A stretch of DNA of 64,000 nucleotides from JAAYED01 sp040772225 (GTDB lineage Bacteria > Chloroflexota > Anaerolineae > UBA1429): assembly GCA_040772225.1 (NCBI GenBank), contig JAXGYO010000003.1, positions 372,001 to 436,000 of the forward strand, given 5' to 3'. Below the pieces are notes generated by a model, which saw only the letters and a list, made by a program, of their open reading frames with translations, ran no database searches and was not told the DNA's origin. The position numbers were made by a program, and so were the translations under genes. Below are positions 34,538 to 42,612 of the stretch, piece by piece. Numbering within the stretch: position 1 is the first letter of the stretch; each line of letters starts with the position of its first letter.

Positions 34538-36274
34538 GTGACCAAGACCAAGATCGAGGCCTACCACTGCGGAGAGGGCAGCCTGCCGGAGCGCTACTGG
34601 CTCTGGCCGCTGTACGGCAAGGGACTGGAGAACCTGGGACGAAACGACGGCCCGATCGAGGTGCCGTTGCGCATGCCCGGGCCCGACCAGTTGCTGGTGC
34701 GGCACGATGCCGTGGGCCTCTGCTTTTCCGATACCAAGGTGATCGCCGCCGGCGAGGCGCACCCGCGCCTTAATGGCCGTAACATGCGCGAGAACCCGGT
34801 GGTGCTCGGTCATGAGGTCTCGCTGACCGTGGTCGCTGTGGGCGCGAATTTGAGCGATCGCTACCAGTGCGGCGACCGGTTCATCATGCAGGCCGACATC
34901 TACTACAAGGGCGTGGGGCTGGCCTACGGCTATGCCTTGCAAGGGGGGCTGTCCCAGTACAACCTCATCGGTGAGGAGGTCCTCAACGGCGATGAGGGCT
35001 GCTACCTGATCCCCATGGCCAAAGAGACGGGGTACGCGCAGGGCGCCCTTACCGAGCCCTGGGCGTGTGTGGTGGCCTCCTACAGCATCTCCTATCGCCA
35101 CGCATGGAAGCCCGGCGGCCGCGTGCTGGTGGCCGGTGGGCCGGCTGCCGATCCGGCCACCACGCTGGGCGACCCCTTTGACCCCGCTGGCCCACCGGCG
35201 GAAGTCGTCATCTGCGGTGTGTCCGAGGATGTGCTGGCCAGGCTGTCCGCTGCGGCCGATGAGCACCTCATGGGCCTGTCGATTGTGCAGTCGCCGGCAA
35301 TATTGGCCGGGGAGCGCTTTGATGACCTGGTGCTGCTGGGCGCGGACGCCGCACTATACGAGCAGGCGGAGCCGCTGGCGGCCAACGGTGCGATCATCGC
35401 TCTGGTGGGCGCTGGTGGCCTGACCGGGGCGGCGCAGGTGGATGTCGGACGGCTGCACTATGACCGCATCGCCCTGATGGGCACCCCCACAAGCGAGATC
35501 GGCGCTGCCTACGGGCCGATTCGCACCGAGTTTACTCCCGGCGGGCGGATGGCGCTGCTGGGCGCGGCGGGGCCCATGGGCCAGATGCACTTTCAGCGCG
35601 CGCTGCAGGCGGCCGTGCCCCCGCGGCTGATTGTGGCTACCTCCCGCGTGATGGACCGCCTCGCCCTTCTCCCTGCCAAGTTCGCCGAGCTGATCGCAGC
35701 GCGCAGCGCCGAGACCCAGGTGCTGGCCATGGCCTCCGCTGGCCGCGATCCGGCCACATTCAACCAGCAACTGCTGGACGCTGCGGTGGGGACCGGTGGC
35801 GAAGGTTACGATGATGTCATCATCCTGGCCCCCAGCACGCAGGTCGTGATGGACGCGATGACGATGATGGCCCCCGGCGGCGTGATGAACATCTTTGCCG
35901 GGTTGCCGCGCGGCACCCGGGCGCCGCTGGATTTGAGCGGTGTTGCGGCGCGAAACGTCCGGCTGATCGGTAGCAGCGGCTCGCTGATCGGCGACCTGAG
36001 GCACATGCTCGAGGTCACCGAGTGCGGGGAGCTGGATCCCAACCTCTCCGTGGTGGCCGTGGCAGGACTGAGCGCGGCAAAGGAGGGGCTCGATGGCGTG
36101 ATGCACAGCCGTTTTCCTGGCAAAGTGGTGATCTATCCGCAGGTGCTCGATTTCCCGCTGACGATGCTCACTGACCTCAAGGACCGGCTGCCCTCCGTCT
36201 ATGAAAAGCTAGGCACCAACGAGAGCTGGAGCGTCGAGGCGGAGGAAGCCTTCCTGAGGGAGATGTTACCGTGA
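34538..36274 (+). CDS. Oversized medium-chain (Zn) dehydrogenase with two Rossmann-like segments
   Basis: A 578-residue protein; ordinary medium-chain alcohol dehydrogenases have about 350. The GroES-like catalytic domain includes VGLCFSDTKVIAAGEAH and NPVVLGHEVSLTVVAVG (C and H-E zinc ligands); the four-Cys structural zinc site is absent. A first nucleotide-binding-like segment is GGRVLVAGGPAADP (about 192-205). A second, GGRMALLGAAGPMGQMHF, is at about residue 340 and leads to a C-terminal LIGSSGSLIGDLRHML. Similar long proteins include L-sorbose-1-phosphate reductase-like enzymes. GTG start with AGGAG ten bases upstream. It overlaps the SDR gene by four bases. Confidence 0.75.
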   Translation: MTKTKIEAYHCGEGSLPERYWLWPLYGKGLENLGRNDGPIEVPLRMPGPDQLLVRHDAVGLCFSDTKVIAAGEAHPRLNGRNMRENPVVLGHEVSLTVVAVGANLSDRYQCGDRFIMQADIYYKGVGLAYGYALQGGLSQYNLIGEEVLNGDEGCYLIPMAKETGYAQGALTEPWACVVASYSISYRHAWKPGGRVLVAGGPAADPATTLGDPFDPAGPPAEVVICGVSEDVLARLSAAADEHLMGLSIVQSPAILAGERFDDLVLLGADAALYEQAEPLAANGAIIALVGAGGLTGAAQVDVGRLHYDRIALMGTPTSEIGAAYGPIRTEFTPGGRMALLGAAGPMGQMHFQRALQAAVPPRLIVATSRVMDRLALLPAKFAELIAARSAETQVLAMASAGRDPATFNQQLLDAAVGTGGEGYDDVIILAPSTQVVMDAMTMMAPGGVMNIFAGLPRGTRAPLDLSGVAARNVRLIGSSGSLIGDLRHMLEVTECGELDPNLSVVAVAGLSAAKEGLDGVMHSRFPGKVVIYPQVLDFPLTMLTDLKDRLPSVYEKLGTNESWSVEAEEAFLREMLP

Positions 36275-37068
36275 ACGGCCTGAGGCGACTCGAGGGCAGG
36301 ACGGCGCTGGTGACCGGCGCCGCGCAGGGGCTCGGACGGGCCCTTGTCGAGCGACTCGCCGCCGAGGGCTGCCGGGTGGCGGTAGCGGATATCGCCGATG
36401 AGGCCGCGCGCGCCACGGCGGAGGAGGTCGCTCTGGACAGCGGCATGGAGGTGTTCTCCGTACATGCCGATGTCACTGACGCCGCCGGAATGGTGGCTGC
36501 GCTCGAGGCTGTGGCCGCTCGTTTTGGCCGGCTGGATATCGTGGTTTCCAATGCGGGGATTATCTTTAGCGGCGCCGTGGACGAGATCGATCCGGCGCGC
36601 TGGGCCAGGGTCGTCGATGTCAACCTCACGGGCTATTTCCATGTGGCCCGGGCCGCGGCCATGATCATGAAGCGGCAGGGCGGCGGTGTGATCATCCAGA
36701 TCAACAGCAAGTCGGGCAAAAAGGGCAGCTACAAGAACTCGGCGTACGCCGCCAGCAAATTCGGCGGCATTGGACTGACGCAGTCGCTGGCGCTGGAGCT
36801 GGCGGAGGACCATATCCGCGTTAACGCCATCTGTCCTGGCAACCTGCTGGATTCGCCGCTGTGGGTCAACAGCCTCTATGCGCAGTATGCCGAGCGCTGG
36901 GGAATCACGGAGGAGGAAGTGCGCGCCCGCTATGTGGCGCAGGTGCCGATGAAGCGCGGCTGCACCTATGAGGATGTGGCCAACGTGCTGGTGTTCCTCG
37001 CCTCTGATGAGTCCGCGTATATGACGGGTCAGGCGATCAACGTAACCGGTGGACAGGAGATGAACTAG
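36271..37068 (+). CDS. Short-chain dehydrogenase, sorbitol-6-phosphate dehydrogenase-like
   Basis: A 265-residue SDR. Cofactor motif VTGAAQGLGRALVERLA, NAG at IVVSNAGIIFSG, and active-site S-Y-K spread over QINSKSGKKGSYKNSAYAAS. The segment KFGGIGLTQSLALELAEDHI and NAICPGNLLDSPLWVNSLY is very close to SrlD (sorbitol-6-phosphate 2-dehydrogenase). It would interconvert a hexitol 6-phosphate and fructose 6-phosphate. The GTG start overlaps the upstream TGA (GTGA), and the next gene starts on the base after its stop. Confidence 0.82.
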   Translation: MNGLRRLEGRTALVTGAAQGLGRALVERLAAEGCRVAVADIADEAARATAEEVALDSGMEVFSVHADVTDAAGMVAALEAVAARFGRLDIVVSNAGIIFSGAVDEIDPARWARVVDVNLTGYFHVARAAAMIMKRQGGGVIIQINSKSGKKGSYKNSAYAASKFGGIGLTQSLALELAEDHIRVNAICPGNLLDSPLWVNSLYAQYAERWGITEEEVRARYVAQVPMKRGCTYEDVANVLVFLASDESAYMTGQAINVTGGQEMN

Positions 37069-38250
37069 ATGGACAACGCAGTCATATTCGGTGCAGGGGC
37101 CACGGGCCGTGGCCTGATGGGACAGCTGTTCACCGCCTCGGGGTATGCCGTGACTTTTGTGGACAGCGACGAGCCTCTCGTCGCAGCCCTGAACGAGCGC
37201 GGCGTGTACACGCTTTCTCTGGTGGACAATGTGGGCCGCCGGGATGTAGAGGTCGGTCCGGTCAGGGCGCTGCTGACGCAGGACACGGCGTCGGTTGTGG
37301 ACGCGCTGGCCGTGGCGACTATCGGCGCGACAGGGGTCGGGGGCCGCGGCCTTCCGGGGGTCGCCGGGCTGCTTGCGGAAGGCATCAGACGCCGCATGGC
37401 GGACGGCGTCGAGGTGCCGCTCAACCTGCTTGTGTGTGAGAACATGCCCGATGTGGCCGGAGCGCTTTACAATCTGGTGGCTGAGCGGCTGGGCGCAGAG
37501 GAGCGCGAGTATGCGCGTACGCACCTGGGCCTCGCCGATGTGGTCATCGGACGGATCATCCCGGAGCCGACCTTTGAGATGCGGGAAAAGGACATCACCG
37601 CCATGCTGGCAGAGCCCTACGCGGAGATTTCGGTGGATCGCGAGGGGATCATCGGCGAGCCTCCGCGGATCATGGGGATGCACGCCGTGTCGCCCATCGG
37701 GCCCTGGATCACGCGCAAGCTCTACTTGCATAACGCCGCGCATGCCCTGATGGGGTATCTTGGCTACCGCCGGGGCCTGCATCTGGGATACGAGGCGCTG
37801 GACGAGCGCGTGGTGCGGAGCATTCTCGAAAAGGCTATGGCCGAGTCGCGGGCGGGCCTGGTGCATGCCTTTGGCTTTGACGCTGGCGAGCTGGCCGGGT
37901 ATATGACGCGGCTCTGGACGCGCCTGGGTAACATGGCTCTGGCAGATCCGGTGCGGCGCCTCGCGCGCGATCCGCTGCGCAAGCTCGTGCCCGGTGAGCG
38001 CCTGGTCGGCCCGGCGCGGTTGGCGGAGGCAGCGGGCGTCACGCCGGATGGGCTGGCCTGGGGGATCGCCGGTGCGCTGGACTATGACGCGCCAGACGAT
38101 GCCAGCGCCGAAGAGCTGCAGGGGCGTATTGCGATCGAGGGTATCGGCCCGGTGATGGAATCGGTGTGCGGCATCTCCCTCGACGAGCCTCTGGGGCAAC
38201 TGGTCATCGCGCGGTATGCGCGCCTCCGCCGGGGGGATTGGCCCGACTGA
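37069..38250 (+). CDS. Mannitol-1-phosphate 5-dehydrogenase family, paralogue 1
   Basis: A 393-residue polyol dehydrogenase of the long-chain mannitol dehydrogenase family, phosphate-using branch. The N-terminal Rossmann motif is VIFGAGATGRGLMG. The C-terminal helical domain carries the catalytic K-x4-N-x2-H pattern in RKLYLHNAAHALMGYLG. It would oxidise a hexitol 1-phosphate to a ketose 6-phosphate with NAD. It abuts the SDR stop directly. It closely resembles the next gene in length and motifs (for example MGQLFTASGYAVTFVD in both), which indicates tandem duplication. Confidence 0.82.
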   Translation: MDNAVIFGAGATGRGLMGQLFTASGYAVTFVDSDEPLVAALNERGVYTLSLVDNVGRRDVEVGPVRALLTQDTASVVDALAVATIGATGVGGRGLPGVAGLLAEGIRRRMADGVEVPLNLLVCENMPDVAGALYNLVAERLGAEEREYARTHLGLADVVIGRIIPEPTFEMREKDITAMLAEPYAEISVDREGIIGEPPRIMGMHAVSPIGPWITRKLYLHNAAHALMGYLGYRRGLHLGYEALDERVVRSILEKAMAESRAGLVHAFGFDAGELAGYMTRLWTRLGNMALADPVRRLARDPLRKLVPGERLVGPARLAEAAGVTPDGLAWGIAGALDYDAPDDASAEELQGRIAIEGIGPVMESVCGISLDEPLGQLVIARYARLRRGDWPD

Positions 38251-38317
38251 GCAAGGCCGCTGCCCTGCGCAGGGGACGATGAGCACTGGCCTCGCGATGC
38301 GATGAGAGGAGTGAGGG

Positions 38318-39499
38318 ATGGATACGGCAGTCATGTTTGGCGCGGGGTCGATCGGCCGCGGCCTGATGGGGCAGTTATTCACGGCCTCTGGCTATGCGGT
38401 GACTTTTGTGGATATCGACACCGAACTCGTCCAGGCGTTCAACGAGCGTGGCGAGTACGTGCTCACCCTGGTCGATAATGCGGGTGCGCGCGAGGTGCAT
38501 GTCAGCCCGGTCAAAGGTATTTTGAGCGGCGATGCGGAGGCGGTCGTCACCGAACTGAAGAGCGCGACGCTGAGCGGCACGGCGGTGGGGGCGCGGGCAC
38601 TGCCCGCTATCGCGCCGTTGATCGCCGGCGGCATGGTGCGCCGCATGGCGGCCGGGGTGGAGGCGCCGCTCAATTTCCTGGTGTGTGAGAATATGCCCGA
38701 CGCGTCGGGGACGCTGCGCTCGCTCATCGAGCCCCATCTGGATGCGCAGGCCAAAGAGTACGCCCGCACCCACCTGGGCCTCGCCAATGTGGTCATCGGG
38801 CGCATGGTGCCCGAGCCGACCCGAGAGATGCGCGAGAAAGATGTGTCGTCGATCCTGGCCGAGCCATACGCCGAGATCGATGTGGATCGCGACGGCTTTA
38901 TCGGGGAGCCCCCCAGGATCATGGGCATGCGCCCCGTCTCACCGATCGGCCCCTGGATGGCGCGCAAGCTGTATCTGCACAACTGCGTCCACGCCCTGAT
39001 GGGCTATCTGGGCTACCGGCGCGGGCTGCAGTTTGGCTATGAGGCGCTGGAGGACCCGGTGGTGCGGCCCCTGCTGGCCGCGGCGCTGGGCGAGGCCGAG
39101 GCCGGCCTGGCAGCGGTGCACGGCTTTGATGTGGGCGATCTGATGGGCCATGTGGCACGGCTCTGGCCGCGGCTGGCCAACCGCGCCCTGGCCGACCCGG
39201 TGCGGCGCCTGGCCCGAGACCCGATCCGCAAGCTGGCGCCGGGCGACCGCCTGGTTGGCCCAGCCCGCGTGGCGGAGGCGGCTAACCTGAGCCCGGATGG
39301 GCTGGCGTGGGGCATCGCCGGGGCGCTCGCCTACGATGCGCCCGAGGATATCGCCGCGGGCGAGCTCCAGTCGCGGATTGCGCGCGAGGGCGCCGGCGCC
39401 GTGCTGCAGGCTATCGCACAGATCTCACCCGATGAGCCGCTGGGGCAGCTCGTTCTGGAGCGCCATGCTCGGCTCTTGCGCGGGGAGTGGGGCATTTAG
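38318..39499 (+). CDS. Mannitol-1-phosphate 5-dehydrogenase family, paralogue 2
   Basis: Also 393 residues, with VMFGAGSIGRGLMGQLFTAS at the N-terminus and RKLYLHNCVHALMGYLGY at the active site. The catalytic Lys, Asn and His are all conserved. It shares most blocks with paralogue 1 (ADPVRRLARDP, GLAWGIAGAL, DEPLGQLV). It begins 67 bp after paralogue 1 with GAGAGGAG upstream of the ATG. The residues around the active site differ between paralogues, which hints at different substrates. Confidence 0.82.
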   Translation: MDTAVMFGAGSIGRGLMGQLFTASGYAVTFVDIDTELVQAFNERGEYVLTLVDNAGAREVHVSPVKGILSGDAEAVVTELKSATLSGTAVGARALPAIAPLIAGGMVRRMAAGVEAPLNFLVCENMPDASGTLRSLIEPHLDAQAKEYARTHLGLANVVIGRMVPEPTREMREKDVSSILAEPYAEIDVDRDGFIGEPPRIMGMRPVSPIGPWMARKLYLHNCVHALMGYLGYRRGLQFGYEALEDPVVRPLLAAALGEAEAGLAAVHGFDVGDLMGHVARLWPRLANRALADPVRRLARDPIRKLAPGDRLVGPARVAEAANLSPDGLAWGIAGALAYDAPEDIAAGELQSRIAREGAGAVLQAIAQISPDEPLGQLVLERHARLLRGEWGI

Positions 39500-39560
39500 C
39501 ACCGGTCCAGCGGCGGGCCGTGTGGGCGGCCGCCCGTTCCTGCACGATCGAACTCATCTC

Positions 39561-39592
39561 GACCGCCTCTGTGCGCTCTGGCGGAGGCGGTC
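39561..39592 (+). other. 9-bp perfect stem-loop inside the operon
   Basis: GACCGCCTC at 39561-39569 pairs perfectly with GAGGCGGTC at 39584-39592, with a 14-base loop. It lies in the only long gap (160 bp) between structural genes of the sugar operon, ahead of paralogue 3. No T-run follows. It may be an mRNA processing or attenuation site. Confidence 0.45.
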
Positions 39593-39659
39593 GCGCCAAT
39601 GGTGGCTGAGAATGGACCCGGTGTTGGGCAGGCTGTCTCGGCGAAAAAGGGGGGGCACG

Positions 39660-40856
39660 ATGGACGAGGCTGTGGTTTTTGGAGCGGGCAGCGTCGGGCG
39701 GGGATACATGGCGGAGTTGTTCACCCGCGCTGGCTACCGGGTCACCTTTGTGGATATCGATCAATCCCTGGTCGAGGCGCTGAACAGCCGGGGTAGCTAC
39801 ACCCTGAGCCTGGTGACCAACGAGAGCCGCCAGGACGTAGAGGTCGCACCGGTGCGGGCGATCCTCAGCAGCGATACTGATGCAGTGGCTGATGCCTTGA
39901 GGCACGCCACCCTTGCCGCCACTGCCGTCGGTGCTGAGCCGCTGCGCCAGGTTGCGCCGCTGATCGCCCGCGGTATCGCCGCGCGCCAGGCGGATGGGAC
40001 AGCAACGCCCCTCAACATCATCGTCTGCGAGAACCTGCCCGATCAGGCCGGCTACCTGCGGGGTCTGCTGGATGGCCTGCTGGGCGAGGAGGAGCGCCTC
40101 TATCTGGAGGACCATGTCGGCCTGGTGAATGCCGTCATCGCCCGCATGGTGCCCGAAGCCACGGCCGAGATGCGTGCGCGTGACGTGTCAGGGATCATCA
40201 CCGAGCCCTATTATGACCTGCCCGTCGATGGTGATGCGTGGCATGGCGCCGCGCCGGCGATCCCGGGCCTGCAGGTGGTGAGCCCCTTTGCGCCGTACAT
40301 CGTGCGCAAGCTCTACATCTGCAACGGGCTGCACGCCCTGCTGGGGTATCTCGGCTCCCGGCGCGGGCATCTGCTGGCCTGCGACGCGGTTGAGGACCCG
40401 GTCCTGCGCCCGCTACTCGAGGGTGGCTTGCGTGAGGCGGCAGCCGGGCTGGCCCATGCGCATGGCGCCGTGTGTGAAGGCTGCCGCCCCGCCGCGCTGG
40501 AGGGGCTGATCTCCAGCCTCTGGCCCAGGCTTGCCAACCGGGAGCTGGCGGATCCGCTGCACCGGCTGGCCCGCGACCCGATCCGCAAGCTGGCACCGCG
40601 GGACCGCATCGTCGGACCGGCACGGCTGGCCCAGGCCGCGGGCGTGCTTCCCGAGAACCTCGCCTGGGGCATCGCGGGGGCGCTGGCATACGACCGGCCC
40701 GACGACCCTGCGGCGGTCGTGTTGCAGGGGCGCATCGCACAAGAGGGCGCCGGGGCAGTGCTGGCGCAAGTCTCGCAGATCGCCGCCGATGAGCCGCTGG
40801 GGCGGGCTGTGCTGGAGGCGTACGAGCGGCTGCAGCGCGACGAGTGGCCTGCATGA
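39660..40856 (+). CDS. Mannitol-1-phosphate 5-dehydrogenase family, paralogue 3
   Basis: A 398-residue member, more diverged than the first two. Cofactor motif VVFGAGSVGRGYMAELF; active-site region RKLYICNGLHALLGYLGS retains Lys, Asn and His. The insert AHGAVCEGCRPAALEGL is absent from paralogues 1 and 2. The ATG at 39660 has a GGGGGG site directly upstream; a longer frame reaching back into paralogue 2 is spurious. Its stop overlaps the PfkB start (ATGA), so the two are translationally coupled. Confidence 0.82.
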   Translation: MDEAVVFGAGSVGRGYMAELFTRAGYRVTFVDIDQSLVEALNSRGSYTLSLVTNESRQDVEVAPVRAILSSDTDAVADALRHATLAATAVGAEPLRQVAPLIARGIAARQADGTATPLNIIVCENLPDQAGYLRGLLDGLLGEEERLYLEDHVGLVNAVIARMVPEATAEMRARDVSGIITEPYYDLPVDGDAWHGAAPAIPGLQVVSPFAPYIVRKLYICNGLHALLGYLGSRRGHLLACDAVEDPVLRPLLEGGLREAAAGLAHAHGAVCEGCRPAALEGLISSLWPRLANRELADPLHRLARDPIRKLAPRDRIVGPARLAQAAGVLPENLAWGIAGALAYDRPDDPAAVVLQGRIAQEGAGAVLAQVSQIAADEPLGRAVLEAYERLQRDEWPA

Positions 40857-41776
40857 TCATCACGGTGACGCTGAACCCCAGCCTGGACCGCACGCTCCAC
40901 TTTCCGAGCGTCACCTGGGGTGCGGTCAACCGGGCCAGCAGTTCGGCGCTGGACCTGAGCGGCAAAGGCGTCAATGTCTCCATCGCGCTGCGGCAACTGG
41001 GACACGACTCGGTCGTGATGGGCCTGGCGGCGGGCGCCTTTGGGCGGGTGCTGGTGGAGGGGCTCGAGGCGCTGGGCTATCGCTGCGCGTTTGTCGAGAC
41101 GGAGGGTGAGACGCGCTCCAACGTCACCGTCATCGAGGACAGCACAGGGCGCTCGATGAAGCTCAATGAATCCGGCCCCCCGGCATCACCGGAGGCCCTG
41201 GCGGCGCTGGAGGAGCGACTGGCGACGCTGCTCTCGCCGGGCGACATCGTCGTCCTGGCGGGCAGCCTGCCCCCCGGGGCGCCCGTCGACACGTACGCCC
41301 GAATGATCGATGTGGCTCACGGCTGCGGGGCGCGCGTGGCGCTGGACTCGAGCGGGCCTGCGCTGGCGGCGGGCTGCCGGGCCGCGCCCGATTTGGTCAA
41401 GCCCAACGAGCACGAGGCGGCCGAGCTGTTGGGGCGCTCACTGAGCGGCGACTTGTGCGAGACCCTCAGGGCGCTGCGTGCCCTGGGCCCGCAGCGCGTG
41501 CTGCTCTCGCTGGGCGCCGCAGGGGCAGCCTACAGCGACGGCACGGGCTGCTGGCGCGCGAGCCCGCCGCCCATCACGGAGGTGAACAACGTGGGGGCCG
41601 GGGATGCGGCCCTGGCCGGTGCGCTGGCGGCCTGGGCCGAGGGCGCCCCGCCGGAGGGGATCGTGCGCATGGCTGTGGCCACGGGGACTGCCGCGGCCTG
41701 CCTGGACGGCACCGCCTTTCCCTCGCGCGAGGCGGTGGAGCAGATGTACAGCCGCGTCACGGTGATGCGGGGGTGA
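40853..41776 (+). CDS. PfkB-family sugar-phosphate kinase (1-phosphofructokinase/tagatose-6-phosphate kinase type)
   Basis: A 307-residue kinase. The start MIITVTLNPSLDRTLHFP and the GKGVNVSIALRQLG motif are typical of the FruK/LacC branch. The C-terminal signature NVGAGDAALAGALAAWAEG contains the catalytic aspartate (GAGD). It would phosphorylate fructose 1-phosphate, tagatose 6-phosphate or a related ketose phosphate, giving a bisphosphate for cleavage. As the last gene of the operon it would drain the ketose phosphate made by the upstream dehydrogenases. ATG overlaps the previous stop by three bases. Confidence 0.85.
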   Translation: MIITVTLNPSLDRTLHFPSVTWGAVNRASSSALDLSGKGVNVSIALRQLGHDSVVMGLAAGAFGRVLVEGLEALGYRCAFVETEGETRSNVTVIEDSTGRSMKLNESGPPASPEALAALEERLATLLSPGDIVVLAGSLPPGAPVDTYARMIDVAHGCGARVALDSSGPALAAGCRAAPDLVKPNEHEAAELLGRSLSGDLCETLRALRALGPQRVLLSLGAAGAAYSDGTGCWRASPPPITEVNNVGAGDAALAGALAAWAEGAPPEGIVRMAVATGTAAACLDGTAFPSREAVEQMYSRVTVMRG

Positions 41777-41784
41777 GGTGAGCG

Positions 41785-42579
41785 ATGGACGGTGAACGGC
41801 CTAGAATCGTGGTGATGGTGTCCACTTCGGTCGATGCCCGGGTGTCGCTGGGTGCGCGGCGCATCTGGACCGACGATTTCGGCGATCCGCGCAGCGCGCG
41901 CGAGGCGGACCCCGAAGCGGGTGCGGCGGCCTGGCGCGAGGCGCGCGACTATATTCAGCATAACCTGCATCCGCGGGGCACGATTCAGGGGATGGGCTCG
42001 TTCATCCGTGATGGCGAGGCGCCGCCTCCCCTGCCACATTATGCGGGCGATCCCGCGCCGCTCTACAGCGACTATATGCCCGAGACATTGGCGCCAAAGG
42101 CGACCACGCTCTCCTGGCTGCTGGTGACCGATGGGCGCGGGAGGCTGCGCGGCGGCTATACCGGGCAGGAACATCCGAACACGCACATGTTGCACCTCAC
42201 CAGCCGGGCGGCGCCGCCCGAGTATCTGGCGTTCCTGCGCGAGCGCGAGATACCGTACTGGATCGCGGGCGAGGAGCGTGTGGACCTGCCGCTGGCGATA
42301 CGCCGGTTGCGGGCGGAGCTGGGGATCACGTGCCTGCTCTCCGAGGCGGGCGCACGGCTCAATGGTGCCCTGCTGCGCGCCGGGCTGGTGGATGAGTTGC
42401 ACCTGATCCTGCGCCCGGAGCTGATCGGCGGCAGCGAGACCCCCGCTCTTTTCGACGGCCCCGATCTGACGCCCGACCAGTGGCCCAACCCGCTGCAATT
42501 GCAGGCGGCGATGGTCCGGGCAGGCGGATACCTCTGGTTGCGGTATACTGTGGGCGTAGCGCATAATGGAACAAGCTGA
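41785..42579 (+). CDS. RibD C-terminal/dihydrofolate-reductase-fold reductase
   Basis: A 264-residue NADPH-dependent reductase with the RibD-C fold. It opens RIVVMVSTSVDARVSLGARR, matching the substrate-binding strand of RibD-C proteins, and has GMGSFIRDGEAPPP, LLSEAGARLNGALLRAGLVD and ELHLILRPELIGGSETP. The last two are the usual cofactor and closing motifs. True RibD is fused to a deaminase that is absent here, so this is a stand-alone relative with unknown substrate. It starts 8 bp after the kinase stop. Confidence 0.75.
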   Translation: MDGERPRIVVMVSTSVDARVSLGARRIWTDDFGDPRSAREADPEAGAAAWREARDYIQHNLHPRGTIQGMGSFIRDGEAPPPLPHYAGDPAPLYSDYMPETLAPKATTLSWLLVTDGRGRLRGGYTGQEHPNTHMLHLTSRAAPPEYLAFLREREIPYWIAGEERVDLPLAIRRLRAELGITCLLSEAGARLNGALLRAGLVDELHLILRPELIGGSETPALFDGPDLTPDQWPNPLQLQAAMVRAGGYLWLRYTVGVAHNGTS

Positions 42580-42612
42580 ACGCGCCGCATGGGCGGGCAA
42601 GAAGGAGATTGC

